DNA from: CAYVHU01 sp964451415
GTDB lineage: Bacteria > Pseudomonadota > Alphaproteobacteria > Rhodospirillales > Magnetovibrionaceae
Direction: 5' to 3'
Length of the DNA: 64,000 bases
Assembly: GCA_964451415.1 (NCBI GenBank)
Contig: CAYVHU010000011.1
Coordinates: forward strand, 1 to 64,000
Positions within the stretch are counted from its first letter, which is position 1. Every line of letters starts with the position of its first letter. Of the stretch, positions 36,375 through 46,598 are shown in pieces. Position numbers and translations under genes: made by a program. The notes below the pieces were generated by a model. It saw only the letters and a list, made by a program, of their open reading frames with translations. It ran no database searches and had not been told where the DNA came from.

Positions 36375-38054
36375 TCAGCGCGTCAACGGCTTGTACTGAA
36401 TACGGTGGGGTTGGACGGCATCCTCGCCCAGGCGACGCTTTTTGTCTTCTTCGTATTCGGCGAAGTTGCCTTCGAACCACACCACTTGCGAATTGCCTTC
36501 AAAGGCCAGGATATGGGTGGCGATGCGGTCCAGAAACCAGCGATCGTGCGAAATCACCACCGCGCAACCGGCAAAGTGCAGCAGTGCTTCTTCCAGTCCG
36601 CGCAGGGTATCGACGTCCAGATCGTTGGTCGGCTCATCCAGCAGGATCACATTGGCCCCGGTTTGCAGCATATTGGCCAGATGCACGCGGTTGCGTTCGC
36701 CGCCCGAAAGCTGGCCGACCTTTTTCTGCTGGTCCGCGCCTTTGAAGTTGAACCACGACACATAAGCGCGCGACTGAACTTCTTTCTGCCCCAGCAAGAT
36801 GGTGTCCAGACCACCGGAAATTTCTTCCCATACAGTCTTGTCGTCGTGAAGGCTGGCGCGCGACTGATCCACATAGCCGAGCTTCACCGTATCGCCGATC
36901 CTGAGTTCCCCGCCATCGGGCTGGTCCTGCCCCGTAATCATGCGAAACAAGGTCGTTTTGCCTGCGCCGTTGGCGCCCACGATGCCGACGATGCCGCCCG
37001 GCGGCAACTTAAAGTCGAGACCGTCAATCAAAAGCTTGTCGCCGAACGCCTTTCGCAGGCCCACCGCTTCGATCACCAGATCGCCAAGACGCGGCCCGGC
37101 GGGGATGGTGATCTGGGTGGCGCCGATGCGTTGTTCCTTATCCTGCGCCAGCAATTCGTCATAGGCCGAAATACGCGCCTTGGACTTGGCATGGCGGGCC
37201 TTGGGGGACTGGCGCACCCATTCCAGTTCGTGTTTGAGGGTGCGCTGGCGCACGCTTTCTTCTTTTTCTTCCTGGGCGAGGCGTTTTTCCTGCTGTTCCA
37301 GCCAACTGGTATAATTGCCTTCGTAGGGAACGCCGCGTCCGCGATCCAGCTCTAAAATCCAGCCCGTAACGTTGTCGAGAAAATAGCGGTCATGGGTGAC
37401 GATCATCACGGTGCCGTCGTAATCGTGCAAGAACCGCTCCAGCCACGCCACGGATTCGGCGTCCAGATGGTTGGTCGGTTCGTCGAGCAGCAAAAGATCG
37501 GGCTTTTGCAACAACAGCCGGCACAGCGCAATGCGGCGTTTTTCGCCGCCAGACAGCTTCTCCACCGGCCAGTCGGCGGGCGGACAGCGCAGCGCGTCCA
37601 TGGCGATTTCGATGGTGCGTTCCAATTCCCAACCGTCGCAGGCGTCTATTTTTTCCTGCAATTCGCCTTGCTCTTCCAGCAACTTTGCCATTTCATCGTC
37701 GTCCATGGGCTCGGCGAACTTCATGGAGATTTCGTTGAAGCGATCCAGCAGGTCCTTGGCGCCGCTCAAACCCGCCATGACGTTTTCCTGCACATTCAGG
37801 CTTTCGTCGAGCTGCGGTTCCTGCTCCAGATAGCCCACCTTGATGCCGTCCGCACCCCACGCTTCGCCGCCGAAATCGGTGTCGATGCCGGCCATGATTT
37901 TCAGCAGCGTCGACTTGCCCGCGCCGTTATGGCCCAACACACCGATTTTCACACCGGGTAGAAACGACAAGGTGATGCCCTTCAGGATTTCCTTGCCCCC
38001 GGGAAAGACCTTGCTCAGGTTTTTCATTACGTAAATATACTGATAAGACGCCAT
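36375..38054 (-). CDS. ettA: Energy-dependent translational throttle protein EttA (ABC-F)
   Basis: 559 residues with two ABC ATPase domains and no membrane segments: Walker A GHNGAGKST and GANGAGKTT, signatures KLSGGEKRR and QLSGGERNR, Walker B LLLLDEPTNHLD and VILLDEPTNDLD. The linker between the domains is short and lysine/glutamine-rich, and the length and VFPGGKEIL start match EttA. EttA binds the ribosomal E site and gates the first elongation step according to ATP/ADP ratio. It is monocistronic, and it ends 9 bp from the convergent mlaA gene. Confidence 0.96.
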   Translation of the reverse strand: MASYQYIYVMKNLSKVFPGGKEILKGITLSFLPGVKIGVLGHNGAGKSTLLKIMAGIDTDFGGEAWGADGIKVGYLEQEPQLDESLNVQENVMAGLSGAKDLLDRFNEISMKFAEPMDDDEMAKLLEEQGELQEKIDACDGWELERTIEIAMDALRCPPADWPVEKLSGGEKRRIALCRLLLQKPDLLLLDEPTNHLDAESVAWLERFLHDYDGTVMIVTHDRYFLDNVTGWILELDRGRGVPYEGNYTSWLEQQEKRLAQEEKEESVRQRTLKHELEWVRQSPKARHAKSKARISAYDELLAQDKEQRIGATQITIPAGPRLGDLVIEAVGLRKAFGDKLLIDGLDFKLPPGGIVGIVGANGAGKTTLFRMITGQDQPDGGELRIGDTVKLGYVDQSRASLHDDKTVWEEISGGLDTILLGQKEVQSRAYVSWFNFKGADQQKKVGQLSGGERNRVHLANMLQTGANVILLDEPTNDLDVDTLRGLEEALLHFAGCAVVISHDRWFLDRIATHILAFEGNSQVVWFEGNFAEYEEDKKRRLGEDAVQPHRIQYKPLTR

Positions 38055-38211
38055 GGACCGGGGCTCCGTTGAAAAAGGAAAGTCGAGCGGTTTTAGCGCA
38101 CCCCCACCACAGCCGCAAGGGTGCCGCTTTCCTGAAGATCGCCATCTGTATTTTCACACCATGCCTAGAGTATAGTCCTTTCACCAAGACACGCTTCCGG
38201 AAGGACCGAAC

Positions 38212-39408
38212 ATGACATCCAAACTGCACAACGCTGAAAATTGGCGCCCCGCAACAAAACTGGTGCGCGGCGGGCTTGAACGCAGCCCCTTCGGCGAAAC
38301 CTGCGAAGCCCTGTATCTCACCCAGGGCTATGTCTACGATTGCGCCGAACAAGCCGAACAATCCTTCACCGGCGAAGTGGATCATTACGTGTATTCGCGC
38401 TACGGCAACCCCACCGTCACCATGTTCGAAGACCGCCTCGCTTTGCTGGAAGGGGCCAAGCACTGCCGCGGGCTGGCCAGCGGCATGGCCGCCGTCTATT
38501 GCGCCCTGGCAAGCCAGTTGAAGGCCGGAGACCGGGTGGTGGCCGCCACGGCCCTGTTCGGAGCATGCCAGTACATCATCAACACCGTGTTGCCGAACTT
38601 CGGCATCAAAACCGAATTCGTCGACGGCACCGACTTAGAAGCCTGGGAACGCGCGCTTTCCACGCCGGCAAACGCCGTGTTTATCGAAACGCCGTCCAAC
38701 CCGACACTGGAAATCATTGATATCGAAGCGGTCTCGAAGCTGGCGCACAAGGCGGGAGCCCGTGTGGTCATCGACAATGTCTTCGCCACGCCGATTCTCC
38801 AAAAGCCGCTGGAACTGGGCGCGGACATCGTGACCTATTCCGCGACCAAACATATCGACGGCCAGGGCCGCTGTCTGGGCGGCGCGGTGCTGTGCAACGA
38901 CGATGCCTTTATGAAAGACCAGTTTACGCCTTTCTTCCGCAACACCGGCCCCAGCCTCAGCCCCTTCAATGCCTGGATCTTGCTGAAGGGCCTGGAAACG
39001 CTGGAACTGCGCGTCGCGCGCCAGTGCGACAACGCCCTCGCCGTAGCCCAATTTCTGGAAACGCAGCCCAACATCAAACGCGTCTTGTATCCGGGGCTCA
39101 AAAGCCATCCCCACCACGCGCTGGCCATGAAGCAGATGGCGAAACGCGGAAGCACCGTCGTCGCATTCGAATTGAACGGGGGCAAAGCGGAGGCCTTCGC
39201 CTTTCTCAACGCCCTGAAAATGATCGACATCTCCAATAACCTGGGCGATGCCAAAAGCCTCATCACCCACCCGGCGACCACCACCCACCAGCGCTTGAGC
39301 GACGCACAACGCGCCGCCATGGGCATTGCCGACGCCCTGGTGCGCCTGTCGGTGGGCATCGAAGACATCGCGGACATCAAGGACGACCTCGCGGGCGCCA
39401 TGGTCTAA
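38212..39408 (+). CDS. metZ: O-succinylhomoserine sulfhydrylase
   Basis: 398 residues, a fold-type I PLP enzyme of the Cys/Met metabolism family. The PLP lysine is Lys213 in YSATKHIDGQGR, Asp188 in VVIDNVFATP contacts the cofactor ring, and YSRYGNPTV carries the substrate-side Tyr/Arg. It makes homocysteine directly from O-succinylhomoserine and sulfide. This fits the nearby methionine operon (about 4 kb away), but it is a separate transcription unit. A GGAAGGA ribosome site precedes the ATG. I looked for a SAM-II riboswitch upstream and did not recognise one. Confidence 0.93.
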   Translation: MTSKLHNAENWRPATKLVRGGLERSPFGETCEALYLTQGYVYDCAEQAEQSFTGEVDHYVYSRYGNPTVTMFEDRLALLEGAKHCRGLASGMAAVYCALASQLKAGDRVVAATALFGACQYIINTVLPNFGIKTEFVDGTDLEAWERALSTPANAVFIETPSNPTLEIIDIEAVSKLAHKAGARVVIDNVFATPILQKPLELGADIVTYSATKHIDGQGRCLGGAVLCNDDAFMKDQFTPFFRNTGPSLSPFNAWILLKGLETLELRVARQCDNALAVAQFLETQPNIKRVLYPGLKSHPHHALAMKQMAKRGSTVVAFELNGGKAEAFAFLNALKMIDISNNLGDAKSLITHPATTTHQRLSDAQRAAMGIADALVRLSVGIEDIADIKDDLAGAMV

Positions 39409-39482
39409 TTTCTTCCAAGCCCTTGGCGTGAAGGAAAACTTCCCTTACATAAGCGGGGTCAACTTTTTGGACGGGAACGCTT

Positions 39483-40841
39483 ATGTCTGATGCGATCGAA
39501 AACAAGCTCGACCTTCTTCAAGACCTGATCCGCCGGGCGCGTGCCCAAGGCGCAGACGCGGCGGACGCCTTGTTTGCCGAGGGGACATCGCTGTCCTTGG
39601 ACTGGCGCAATGGCGAGGTTGAGCATTTGGAGCGCTCAGAAGGCCAGGACCTGGGCCTGCGCGTCTTCGTCGGCAAACCCGGAGCTCTGGGCCAGGCCAT
39701 CGTATCGTCGTCGGACATATCGCCCCAGGCCTTGGATGAATTGGTGGAACGCGCCGTCACCATGGCCAGGTCCGCACCCGCCGACCCGTATTGTGGATTG
39801 GCAGAGCCGGGCCAGTTGGCCACCACCTTTCCCGACTTCGATATGTTCGATCCCAGTGAACCCAGCGCCGAGGACCTAAAAGTTCATGCGCGCGAGGCCG
39901 AAGAGGCCGGGCTGGCCGTCACGGGCGTCAGCCAATGCGAAGGGGCCAGCGCCGGGTACGGATCGACGCGCATAGCCATGGCGGCAAGCAACGGCTTTGC
40001 GCAGGCGTATCAGCGCTCCCGCCATCATCTGAGCGCATCCATGGTTGCCGGCGAAGCAACCGCAATGGAGCGCGATTACGACTATACCGGCGCGGTATGG
40101 GCCAATGATCTGCGCACGGCGGCGGAAATCGGGCGCAGCGCCGGACAAAGGGCGGTCAAACGCTTAAACCCCAAAAAGGTCGAAACCGCGCAGGTCCCTG
40201 TGATTTTCGACGCCCGCGCCGCACGCTCCTTGCTGGGACATCTGTCCGGCGCCATCAACGGGGCCGCCATCGCGCGCGGCACGTCGTTTCTCAAGGACAA
40301 AATGGGCGCGGCGATTTTCGCGCCGAACATCACCATTGTCGACGATCCCCACCGCGTACGCGGTTTGCGCTCTGCGCCCTTCGACGATGAGGGCCTTGCG
40401 ACGCAAAAGCGCAATATCGTCGAAGACGGCCGACTCACCACCTGGTTGCTGGATTTACGCTCCGCGCGGCAATTGGGACTGACATCCACCGGCCATGCCT
40501 CTCGCGGCATTTCCAGCCCGCCTTCGCCATCGGCAAGCAATCTTTATCTCGCCCCCGGAACGCAAAGCCTTGATGATTTGATCAAGGACGTCAAACGGGG
40601 ATTTTTCGTCACCGAACTGATCGGCATGGGCGTCAGCACCACCACCGGGGATTATTCGCGCGGCGCCAGCGGCTTTTGGATTGAAAACGGAGAGTTGAGC
40701 TATCCCGTGTCCGAAGTCACCGTAGCCAGCACCCTGAGCGATATCTTCAAATCCATGACCCCGGCAAACGATCTGGAATTCCGTTATGGTGTGGACTCTC
40801 CCTCGGTGCGCATTGACGTCATGACCGTCGGCGGACTATGA
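39483..40841 (+). CDS. pmbA: PmbA/TldE protease subunit
   Basis: 452 residues, the paralogue and partner of TldD (encoded at 9874-11307). It shares the TldD-type two-domain fold but lacks the HExxxH zinc motif: the corresponding region reads DARAARSLLGHLSG. It therefore acts as the non-catalytic subunit of the heterodimer. Conserved stretches are RVRGLRSAPFDDEG and VTELIGMGVSTTTGDYSRGASGFW. It precedes the LPS operon, 70 bp from the next gene, as in other alphaproteobacteria. Confidence 0.95.
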   Translation: MSDAIENKLDLLQDLIRRARAQGADAADALFAEGTSLSLDWRNGEVEHLERSEGQDLGLRVFVGKPGALGQAIVSSSDISPQALDELVERAVTMARSAPADPYCGLAEPGQLATTFPDFDMFDPSEPSAEDLKVHAREAEEAGLAVTGVSQCEGASAGYGSTRIAMAASNGFAQAYQRSRHHLSASMVAGEATAMERDYDYTGAVWANDLRTAAEIGRSAGQRAVKRLNPKKVETAQVPVIFDARAARSLLGHLSGAINGAAIARGTSFLKDKMGAAIFAPNITIVDDPHRVRGLRSAPFDDEGLATQKRNIVEDGRLTTWLLDLRSARQLGLTSTGHASRGISSPPSPSASNLYLAPGTQSLDDLIKDVKRGFFVTELIGMGVSTTTGDYSRGASGFWIENGELSYPVSEVTVASTLSDIFKSMTPANDLEFRYGVDSPSVRIDVMTVGGL

Positions 40842-40911
40842 GGCCCCCTTTCCGGCGTGCTATGTTCGCCGCGCTTAAATCCCCTCAATCCTTGAAGAGC
40901 AGCCATCTCGC

Positions 40912-42681
40912 GTGACCCACATCCCCACCCATATCCTGATGAAGCGCCTGTGGCGCGAATGTATCCGTGGCTACGTCTGGTGGCTGGTTCTGGCGGTGGT
41001 GTTCATGGGCCTGATGGCCGGGGCAACGGCGTTGAGTGCATGGCTGATGAAGCCCGTGGTCAACGAGATTTTCATCGCCCGCAATCAGGAAATGCTGTGG
41101 CTGATCGGGGCTGGCGTACTGGCCACGTTCTTTATCAAGGGAATATCCAACTACGCCCAGGCGACCTTGATGGCATATGTCAGCCAGAACATCGTCGCCG
41201 ACATCCAGAACCGCCTTTACCGCCACATGACCGATCTGGACATCGGATTTTTTCATCACAACGCCACGGGCACGCTGATTTCACGTTACCTGAACGACGT
41301 CGGGGCCATGCGCGTGGCGGTGGCCCATGGCATCACCGTGTTCGGCAAGGACCTACTGTCGTTGATCGGTCTGGTGATCGTGATGTTCGTCCAGGACTGG
41401 CAATTGGCGCTGATTTCCTTTTTCGTCTTTCCCATCGCCATCCTGCCCATCGCCAAAATCGGTCGGCGCATGCGCAAGGTCACCGTCAATACACAAGTCG
41501 AGATGGGCCAGTTCACCACCGCCTTGGAACAAACCTTCCAGGGCATCCGCGTGGTCAAAGCCTATTCCATGGAGGAATACGAACGCGGGCGCATCGCCAA
41601 GTTGGTGCGTAATTTGTACGAACTTTATTTCAAGTCCATGCGCACCCGCGCCCTGTCCAGCCCCATCATGGAGACCCTGGGCGGTATCGCCGTCACCACG
41701 GTCATTATCTACGGCGGTTATCGCGTCATCGACAACGCCACCGACCCGGGCGGCTTCTTTTCATTTATCACCGCGCTGTTGCTGGCGTATGAGCCGATGA
41801 AGCGCCTCGCCAATCTCAATGCGACCATGCAAGAGGGCCTCGCCGGCGCGCAACGCACCTTCGAAGCCTTGGACCATCCCAGCCGTATCGTTGAAAAAGC
41901 AAACGCCTTTGATCTCACGATTGAACGCGGCGAAGTCACGTTCGAGAACGTTTCGTTCACTTACCCCACATCCAACCCCGCACAGAGCCATGAAAATGCG
42001 GCGTTGAACGCCGTCAGCCTCACCATCCCTGCGGGCAAAACCGTGGCCCTTGTGGGGCCCAGCGGCGCGGGCAAATCCACCATCATGAACCTGGTGCCGC
42101 GCTTTTACGATGTGAACGAAGGCCGCGTTCTGATTGACGGCCAGAACGTCCGCGACGTGACGTTTAAATCCCTACGCGGCACCATGGCGCTGGTCAGCCA
42201 GGAAATCACCTTGTTCGACGACACGGTACGCAACAACATCGCTTACGGAAGCCACGACGCATCCTTCGAAGACATTCAGGATGCCGCGCGAAACGCCGCC
42301 GCCCACGAATTCATCGAAGCCCTGCCCGAAGGCTATGAAACCATGGTCGGCGAACATGGCGTGCGCCTGTCCGGCGGCCAGCGGCAACGTCTTGCCATCG
42401 CGCGCGCCATGCTCAAGAACGCGCCCATCTTGCTGCTGGACGAGGCGACCTCGGCGCTGGACACCGAATCGGAACGCCATGTTCAGGCCGCCTTGGAAAA
42501 TCTGATGCAGAACCGCACCACCCTGGTTATCGCGCACCGCCTATCCACCGTCGTTAACGCGGACCTGATTTACGTCCTCGATCAAGGACGCGTGGCGGAA
42601 CACGGCACCCACGAAGAGCTTTTGGCAAAAAACGGGCTTTATGCCAACCTTTATAAACTTCAGTTTGCAAAAGAGGCGTAA
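40912..42681 (+). CDS. Lipid A export-type ABC transporter (MsbA-like)
   Basis: 589 residues from a GTG start; an ATG ten codons in is an alternative. An N-terminal six-helix exporter domain (about 20-310) is followed by an ABC ATPase (about 345-585) with Walker A GPSGAGKST, signature LSGGQRQRLAIARA and Walker B ILLLDEATSALD. This half-transporter layout works as a homodimer. The four genes downstream are LPS genes, so flipping of lipid A-core across the inner membrane is the likely role. Multidrug export is possible by homology, so no symbol is given. Confidence 0.88.
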   Translation: MTHIPTHILMKRLWRECIRGYVWWLVLAVVFMGLMAGATALSAWLMKPVVNEIFIARNQEMLWLIGAGVLATFFIKGISNYAQATLMAYVSQNIVADIQNRLYRHMTDLDIGFFHHNATGTLISRYLNDVGAMRVAVAHGITVFGKDLLSLIGLVIVMFVQDWQLALISFFVFPIAILPIAKIGRRMRKVTVNTQVEMGQFTTALEQTFQGIRVVKAYSMEEYERGRIAKLVRNLYELYFKSMRTRALSSPIMETLGGIAVTTVIIYGGYRVIDNATDPGGFFSFITALLLAYEPMKRLANLNATMQEGLAGAQRTFEALDHPSRIVEKANAFDLTIERGEVTFENVSFTYPTSNPAQSHENAALNAVSLTIPAGKTVALVGPSGAGKSTIMNLVPRFYDVNEGRVLIDGQNVRDVTFKSLRGTMALVSQEITLFDDTVRNNIAYGSHDASFEDIQDAARNAAAHEFIEALPEGYETMVGEHGVRLSGGQRQRLAIARAMLKNAPILLLDEATSALDTESERHVQAALENLMQNRTTLVIAHRLSTVVNADLIYVLDQGRVAEHGTHEELLAKNGLYANLYKLQFAKEA

Positions 42682-42700
42682 GTTTCGTGGAGGAGGGCCG

Positions 42701-43405
42701 GTGAAACTCCACAAATACATTCTCAATCAGGACTGGGCGCAGACCGTCGTTGCGACGCTGGCAGCGGCGTACCTGCGTTTCGTCCGTTTGAGCGGACGTT
42801 GGGAAGTTCGCGGTTGGGACAATATTCAACCGCTGCTCATTGAAAACCACCCCGTCATTTTGTGCTTCTGGCACGGCCGTTTGATCGCCAACATTTTCGG
42901 CTGGCGTGCGGACAAACCCTTATACCAGCTCTCCACCGCACACCGCGACGGCAAACTGGCCGGAAAAACATATGCACGCCTTGGCGTCACGCCCATCTGG
43001 CTGGAATCCAAAAGCCCCACCGAAGCCACACGCAAGATGGTCAAGATCCTCAAGGCCGGCGGCGTGTGCGCCATCACCCCGGACGGCCCCAAGGGCCCGC
43101 GTCAGCGCATGCAAATGAGCGCCATTGACTTGGCGCGGCTCAGCGGTGCGGTTCTCATCCCCGTGACCAACTCATCCACACGGGTCAAGGTCCTCGACAC
43201 ATGGGACCGCATGCAGGTGCCGTTGCCGTTCGGACACGGAATCTTCGCCGTTGGCGAAGCCGTGAGAATTCCCCGGGAAGCCAGCGCCAACGAACGCGAA
43301 GTCATCCGCAAGCGCATGGAAGAAACCCTTAACGTCATGACCCGCGAACTGGACATTGAATGCGGCCAAACGACGCCGTGTGTGGCGGATGAGACCGCCT
43401 CATGA
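42701..43405 (+). CDS. DUF374 lysophospholipid acyltransferase-like protein
   Basis: 234 residues from a GTG start preceded by a strong GGAGGAGGG site. It belongs to the DUF374 family of acyltransferase-like proteins: FWHGRLIANIF, the AHRDGKLAGKTYARLGV segment and ITPDGPKGPRQRMQ are the conserved blocks. The acyltransferase His-x4-Asp motif is read here as HRDGK. In alphaproteobacteria it is regularly linked with waaA and lpxK, suggesting a lipid A acylation or transport role. It starts 19 bp after the transporter gene and its stop overlaps the waaA start. Confidence 0.85.
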   Translation: MKLHKYILNQDWAQTVVATLAAAYLRFVRLSGRWEVRGWDNIQPLLIENHPVILCFWHGRLIANIFGWRADKPLYQLSTAHRDGKLAGKTYARLGVTPIWLESKSPTEATRKMVKILKAGGVCAITPDGPKGPRQRMQMSAIDLARLSGAVLIPVTNSSTRVKVLDTWDRMQVPLPFGHGIFAVGEAVRIPREASANEREVIRKRMEETLNVMTRELDIECGQTTPCVADETAS

Positions 43406-44709
43406 AGCTCACACTGTATCGTCTGGCAACGACCCTGGGAGCGCCGTTGATCCGCCTGTATCTGTGGCGGCGCATGCGCCGGGGCAAGGAAGACTCGACA
43501 CGATTTTGTGAGCGCCTGGGGCGTGCCTCCCGGTCGCGCCCGAGCGGCAAACTGATGTGGATACATGCCGCCAGCGTCGGGGAATCCCTGTCCGCCCTGC
43601 CCGTCATCGCGCGTTTACGCCGCGAACGAAACGACTGGTCGATCCTTTTGACGACGGGCACTGTTACGTCGGCCCGACTGATGGGTGAACGTCTTCCAGA
43701 GGGCGTTATTCATCACTACATTCCGGTGGATCGCATTGCCTATGTGCGCCGTTTTTTAGACCATTGGCAACCCGATTTTGCACTCTGGATGGAAAGCGAG
43801 TTGTGGCCCAATCTGGTCATCGAAACCCGGGCCCGGGCGATCCCCATGATGATTTTGAACGGACGGATATCGTCACGTTCATGGGAGCGGTGGCAAAAAA
43901 ACAAAGCTCTGATCGGACAACTTCTGGGAGCTTTCACTTTGGTGATGGCGCAAAGCGAGCGCGATGGCGAACGCTTTCGCGAACTGGGAGCGCAAGACGT
44001 GCACGCGCCCGGCAATATCAAATTTGCCGCCGAGGCGCTGCCCGCCGACAAGGATGACCTGAGACGGCTTCGCACCCTCACACAAGGCCGGCCGCTGTGG
44101 CTTGCCGCTTCAACCCACGCCGGCGAAGAAGCCCTGTGCGGACGTATCCACTCAACCCTTCGTGAGAAAATTCCAGGCGTGTTGAGCATCATCGCACCAC
44201 GCCATCCCGAACGCGGCGCTCAGGTAGCGGCGGAACTCGGCGCGATGGGATTGCACGTTGCACGGCGCAGCACGGGGCAAATGCCCACGTCCGAAACAGA
44301 CATCTACCTCATCGACACGCTGGGGGAAATGGGCGCATTGTACCGCTTGAGCGGGATCGCCTTCATGGGCAAGTCCATGCCCTCAAAAGCAACGAAAAGC
44401 GGTGGTGGACAAAACCCCATCGAACCCGCGTTGCTGGATTGCGCTTTGATTTGGGGCCCGGACATGAGTAACTTCGAAGGCATTTGCGAAAAACTGCTGA
44501 ATGCACACGCCGCGCTGCAGGCCGACGATGAAATCGATTTGGGCCGACAAATCGAACACCTGTTGAACAATGACGACGTGCGCACACGCATGGCGGCGCG
44601 CGCGCGCGCGATCGCCACCGCGGAAACGGGCGTTCTGGAGCGGGTCTTGGACGCCCTCGCCCCCTACCTCAAAGCAGAGGAAAAAGGAGGAACGGATGCG
44701 CGCGCCTGA
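43402..44709 (+). CDS. waaA: 3-deoxy-D-manno-octulosonic acid (Kdo) transferase
   Basis: 435 residues. WaaA (KdtA) transfers Kdo from CMP-Kdo to the lipid IVA precursor. The N-terminal GT-B domain has the family start LYRLATTLGAPLIRLYLWRR, IHAASVGESLSALP and TGTVTSARL. The C-terminal domain has AASTHAGEEAL and FMGKSMPSK-type family features around residue 330. One hydrophobic N-terminal stretch anchors it to the inner membrane. It overlaps both neighbours (4 bp upstream, 14 bp with lpxK), so it is operonic. Confidence 0.95.
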   Translation: MKLTLYRLATTLGAPLIRLYLWRRMRRGKEDSTRFCERLGRASRSRPSGKLMWIHAASVGESLSALPVIARLRRERNDWSILLTTGTVTSARLMGERLPEGVIHHYIPVDRIAYVRRFLDHWQPDFALWMESELWPNLVIETRARAIPMMILNGRISSRSWERWQKNKALIGQLLGAFTLVMAQSERDGERFRELGAQDVHAPGNIKFAAEALPADKDDLRRLRTLTQGRPLWLAASTHAGEEALCGRIHSTLREKIPGVLSIIAPRHPERGAQVAAELGAMGLHVARRSTGQMPTSETDIYLIDTLGEMGALYRLSGIAFMGKSMPSKATKSGGGQNPIEPALLDCALIWGPDMSNFEGICEKLLNAHAALQADDEIDLGRQIEHLLNNDDVRTRMAARARAIATAETGVLERVLDALAPYLKAEEKGGTDARA

Positions 44710-45706
44710 CTTCTGGGACCGCAAAACCAACGGCCTTTTTTCCACCTTTTTGCGTCCGATCGGATCTTTTGTGGGCACGCTGGCGGCCTTGCGCCAAAAA
44801 ACGGCTCACCCCTGGCACGCGTCCGTTCCGGTCATCTGCATTGGCAATCTGGTCGTCGGCGGCGCGGGGAAAACACCGCTCGCCATGGATATCGCGCAAC
44901 GTCTTGCGACGCACGGCATCACGGCCCATGTGGTGATGCGGGGCTATGGCGGTTCCCTTTTCGGTCCCGTGCAAGTCGATGTGAACACCCATGCCGCACG
45001 CGAGGTCGGCGACGAAGCCCTGTTGCTGGCACGCGTCGCCCCGACGTGGGTTGCTCGCAAACACCGCGAGGGAATCGAGGCCGCCGTAAAAGCCGGTGCG
45101 CAGGCCATTGTCATGGACGACGGGTTTCAAAACCCCGCCGTGGCAAAGGACGTCTCCCTTGTGGTCGTGGATGGCGGCTACGGGTTTGGCAACGGCCGCG
45201 TTATACCCGCCGGCCCCTTACGCGAACGCATCGCATCGGGTTTGGCGCGCGCCGACGCCATCGTCTTGCTTGGCGCGGATGAGGCGGACGTGTGGGGACG
45301 TGTGCAACGCGCCGGTTTCAAGGCCCTCCCCGTGATCCGCGCGCGCCTGGAACCAAGCGGCGATGTCTCGTCCTTTCAGGGTCGGGACGTCTACGCTTTC
45401 GCAGGGATCGGCCGGCCCCAGAAATTCTTCGACACCTTGTCCGCACTCGGGTGCAATCTGGTCGGCTGCAAGGCCTTCGACGACCACTATGCGTATCGGG
45501 ACAAAGACATCCAAAGCATTCTGGATGCCGCAGCAGGAGCGTGCGTCGTCACCACGGCAAAGGACTTTGTGCGCCTTCCCGAGCGTCATCGCGATCAAGT
45601 CCAGGTGCTGGAAGTCGCCGTATCGTGGAAAGACGAGGCAGACATCGAAACCTTCCTGGAAGCCCTGACGGGCATCGCTCCCGGCACTGTGGTGCATGAT
45701 GGCTGA
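44696..45706 (+). CDS. lpxK: Tetraacyldisaccharide 4'-kinase
   Basis: 336 residues from the ATG at 44696, preceded by GGAGG, within the end of waaA. LpxK phosphorylates the 4' position of lipid A disaccharide using ATP. The P-loop VVGGAGKTPLAM is in the N-terminal part, preceded by VPVICIGNLV, and the QAIVMDDGFQN motif carries the catalytic Asp region. One amphipathic N-terminal helix attaches it to the membrane. It overlaps the next acyltransferase gene by 11 bp. Confidence 0.96.
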   Translation: MRAPDFWDRKTNGLFSTFLRPIGSFVGTLAALRQKTAHPWHASVPVICIGNLVVGGAGKTPLAMDIAQRLATHGITAHVVMRGYGGSLFGPVQVDVNTHAAREVGDEALLLARVAPTWVARKHREGIEAAVKAGAQAIVMDDGFQNPAVAKDVSLVVVDGGYGFGNGRVIPAGPLRERIASGLARADAIVLLGADEADVWGRVQRAGFKALPVIRARLEPSGDVSSFQGRDVYAFAGIGRPQKFFDTLSALGCNLVGCKAFDDHYAYRDKDIQSILDAAAGACVVTTAKDFVRLPERHRDQVQVLEVAVSWKDEADIETFLEALTGIAPGTVVHDG

Positions 45707-46598
45707 ACCGATCACCCCCGTCAGCCATCGCGCTGTCACGCTCACCGATTATGTTGGCGCATCGTTGACATACCTTGCTATGTTCGCCTTGCGTATCGTA
45801 CCGTTTTTTATCGCCTCGGCGCTGGGCGGACTGCTTGCTTCGAGCATCGGTCCGATGCTCAAAAAGTCGGCCGTCGCGCGCAAGAACTTAAAGGCTGCCT
45901 TTCCCGAAAAATCCGAAGCCGAGATCGAAATGATCCTGCGTGAAGTGTGGGATACGCTAGGGCGCACGGCCTTCGAGTTCCCCTTGATGGATCGCCTGTT
46001 GAAAGCACCGGGCGCGGGGCGCGTTGAAATCGAAGGCCGCGAACACCTGGAAGCCGCCTTGAAGGCGGGCAGGCCGATACTCTTTTTCGGGGCGCACCTC
46101 GGCAACTGGGAAGTGCCGCCGGTGGCCGCCGCAACCTTGGGCTTCAAGGTGAATTCCTTTTACCGCGCGCCGAACAATGCGTTGTTGTTGAAACTGTTCA
46201 CCGAACGCAGGACTCCCGGCGAAATGATTCCCAAGGGGGCCACCGGGGCCAGACGGGCGTTTTCCCTTTTAAAAAAGGGCGAACATTTAGGTCTTCTCGT
46301 CGATCAAAAGCTCAACGACGGCATCCCCGTTCCGTTCTTCGGGCGCGACGCCATGACCGGCACCGCGCTGGCGGAATTCGCGTTGCGCTTCGATGCGCCC
46401 GCGGTGCCGATTCGCTGCGTGCGTCTGCCCGGGGCGCGCTTCAAACTGATTTTTTATCCCGCACTCGAAATCGAAAAGACAGCCGCGCACAAGGAAGACG
46501 TCAAACGCATCATGAACACCGTCAACGCGCTTCTGGAAAGCTGGATTCGCGAAACGCCAGGCCAATGGCTATGGCTGCACAAGCGCTGGCCGGATTAA
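45696..46598 (+). CDS. Lipid A biosynthesis acyltransferase (LpxL/HtrB family)
   Basis: 300 residues. It is a late lipid A acyltransferase of the LpxL/LpxM family, adding a secondary acyl chain to Kdo2-lipid IVA. The acyltransferase motif HLGNWE (His-x4-Glu) is at about residues 130-135, and the family block VDQKLNDGIPVPFFG is present. A membrane segment is near residues 25-50. It is the last gene of the LPS operon, and its end overlaps the convergent M23 peptidase gene by 4 bp. Whether it is LpxL or LpxM cannot be told. Confidence 0.9.
   Translation: MMAEPITPVSHRAVTLTDYVGASLTYLAMFALRIVPFFIASALGGLLASSIGPMLKKSAVARKNLKAAFPEKSEAEIEMILREVWDTLGRTAFEFPLMDRLLKAPGAGRVEIEGREHLEAALKAGRPILFFGAHLGNWEVPPVAAATLGFKVNSFYRAPNNALLLKLFTERRTPGEMIPKGATGARRAFSLLKKGEHLGLLVDQKLNDGIPVPFFGRDAMTGTALAEFALRFDAPAVPIRCVRLPGARFKLIFYPALEIEKTAAHKEDVKRIMNTVNALLESWIRETPGQWLWLHKRWPD

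Noticed and set aside
38055..38211. A SAM-II riboswitch upstream of metZ
   Set aside because: I looked for the conserved SAM-II core and pseudoknot-type pairing and found no convincing match.
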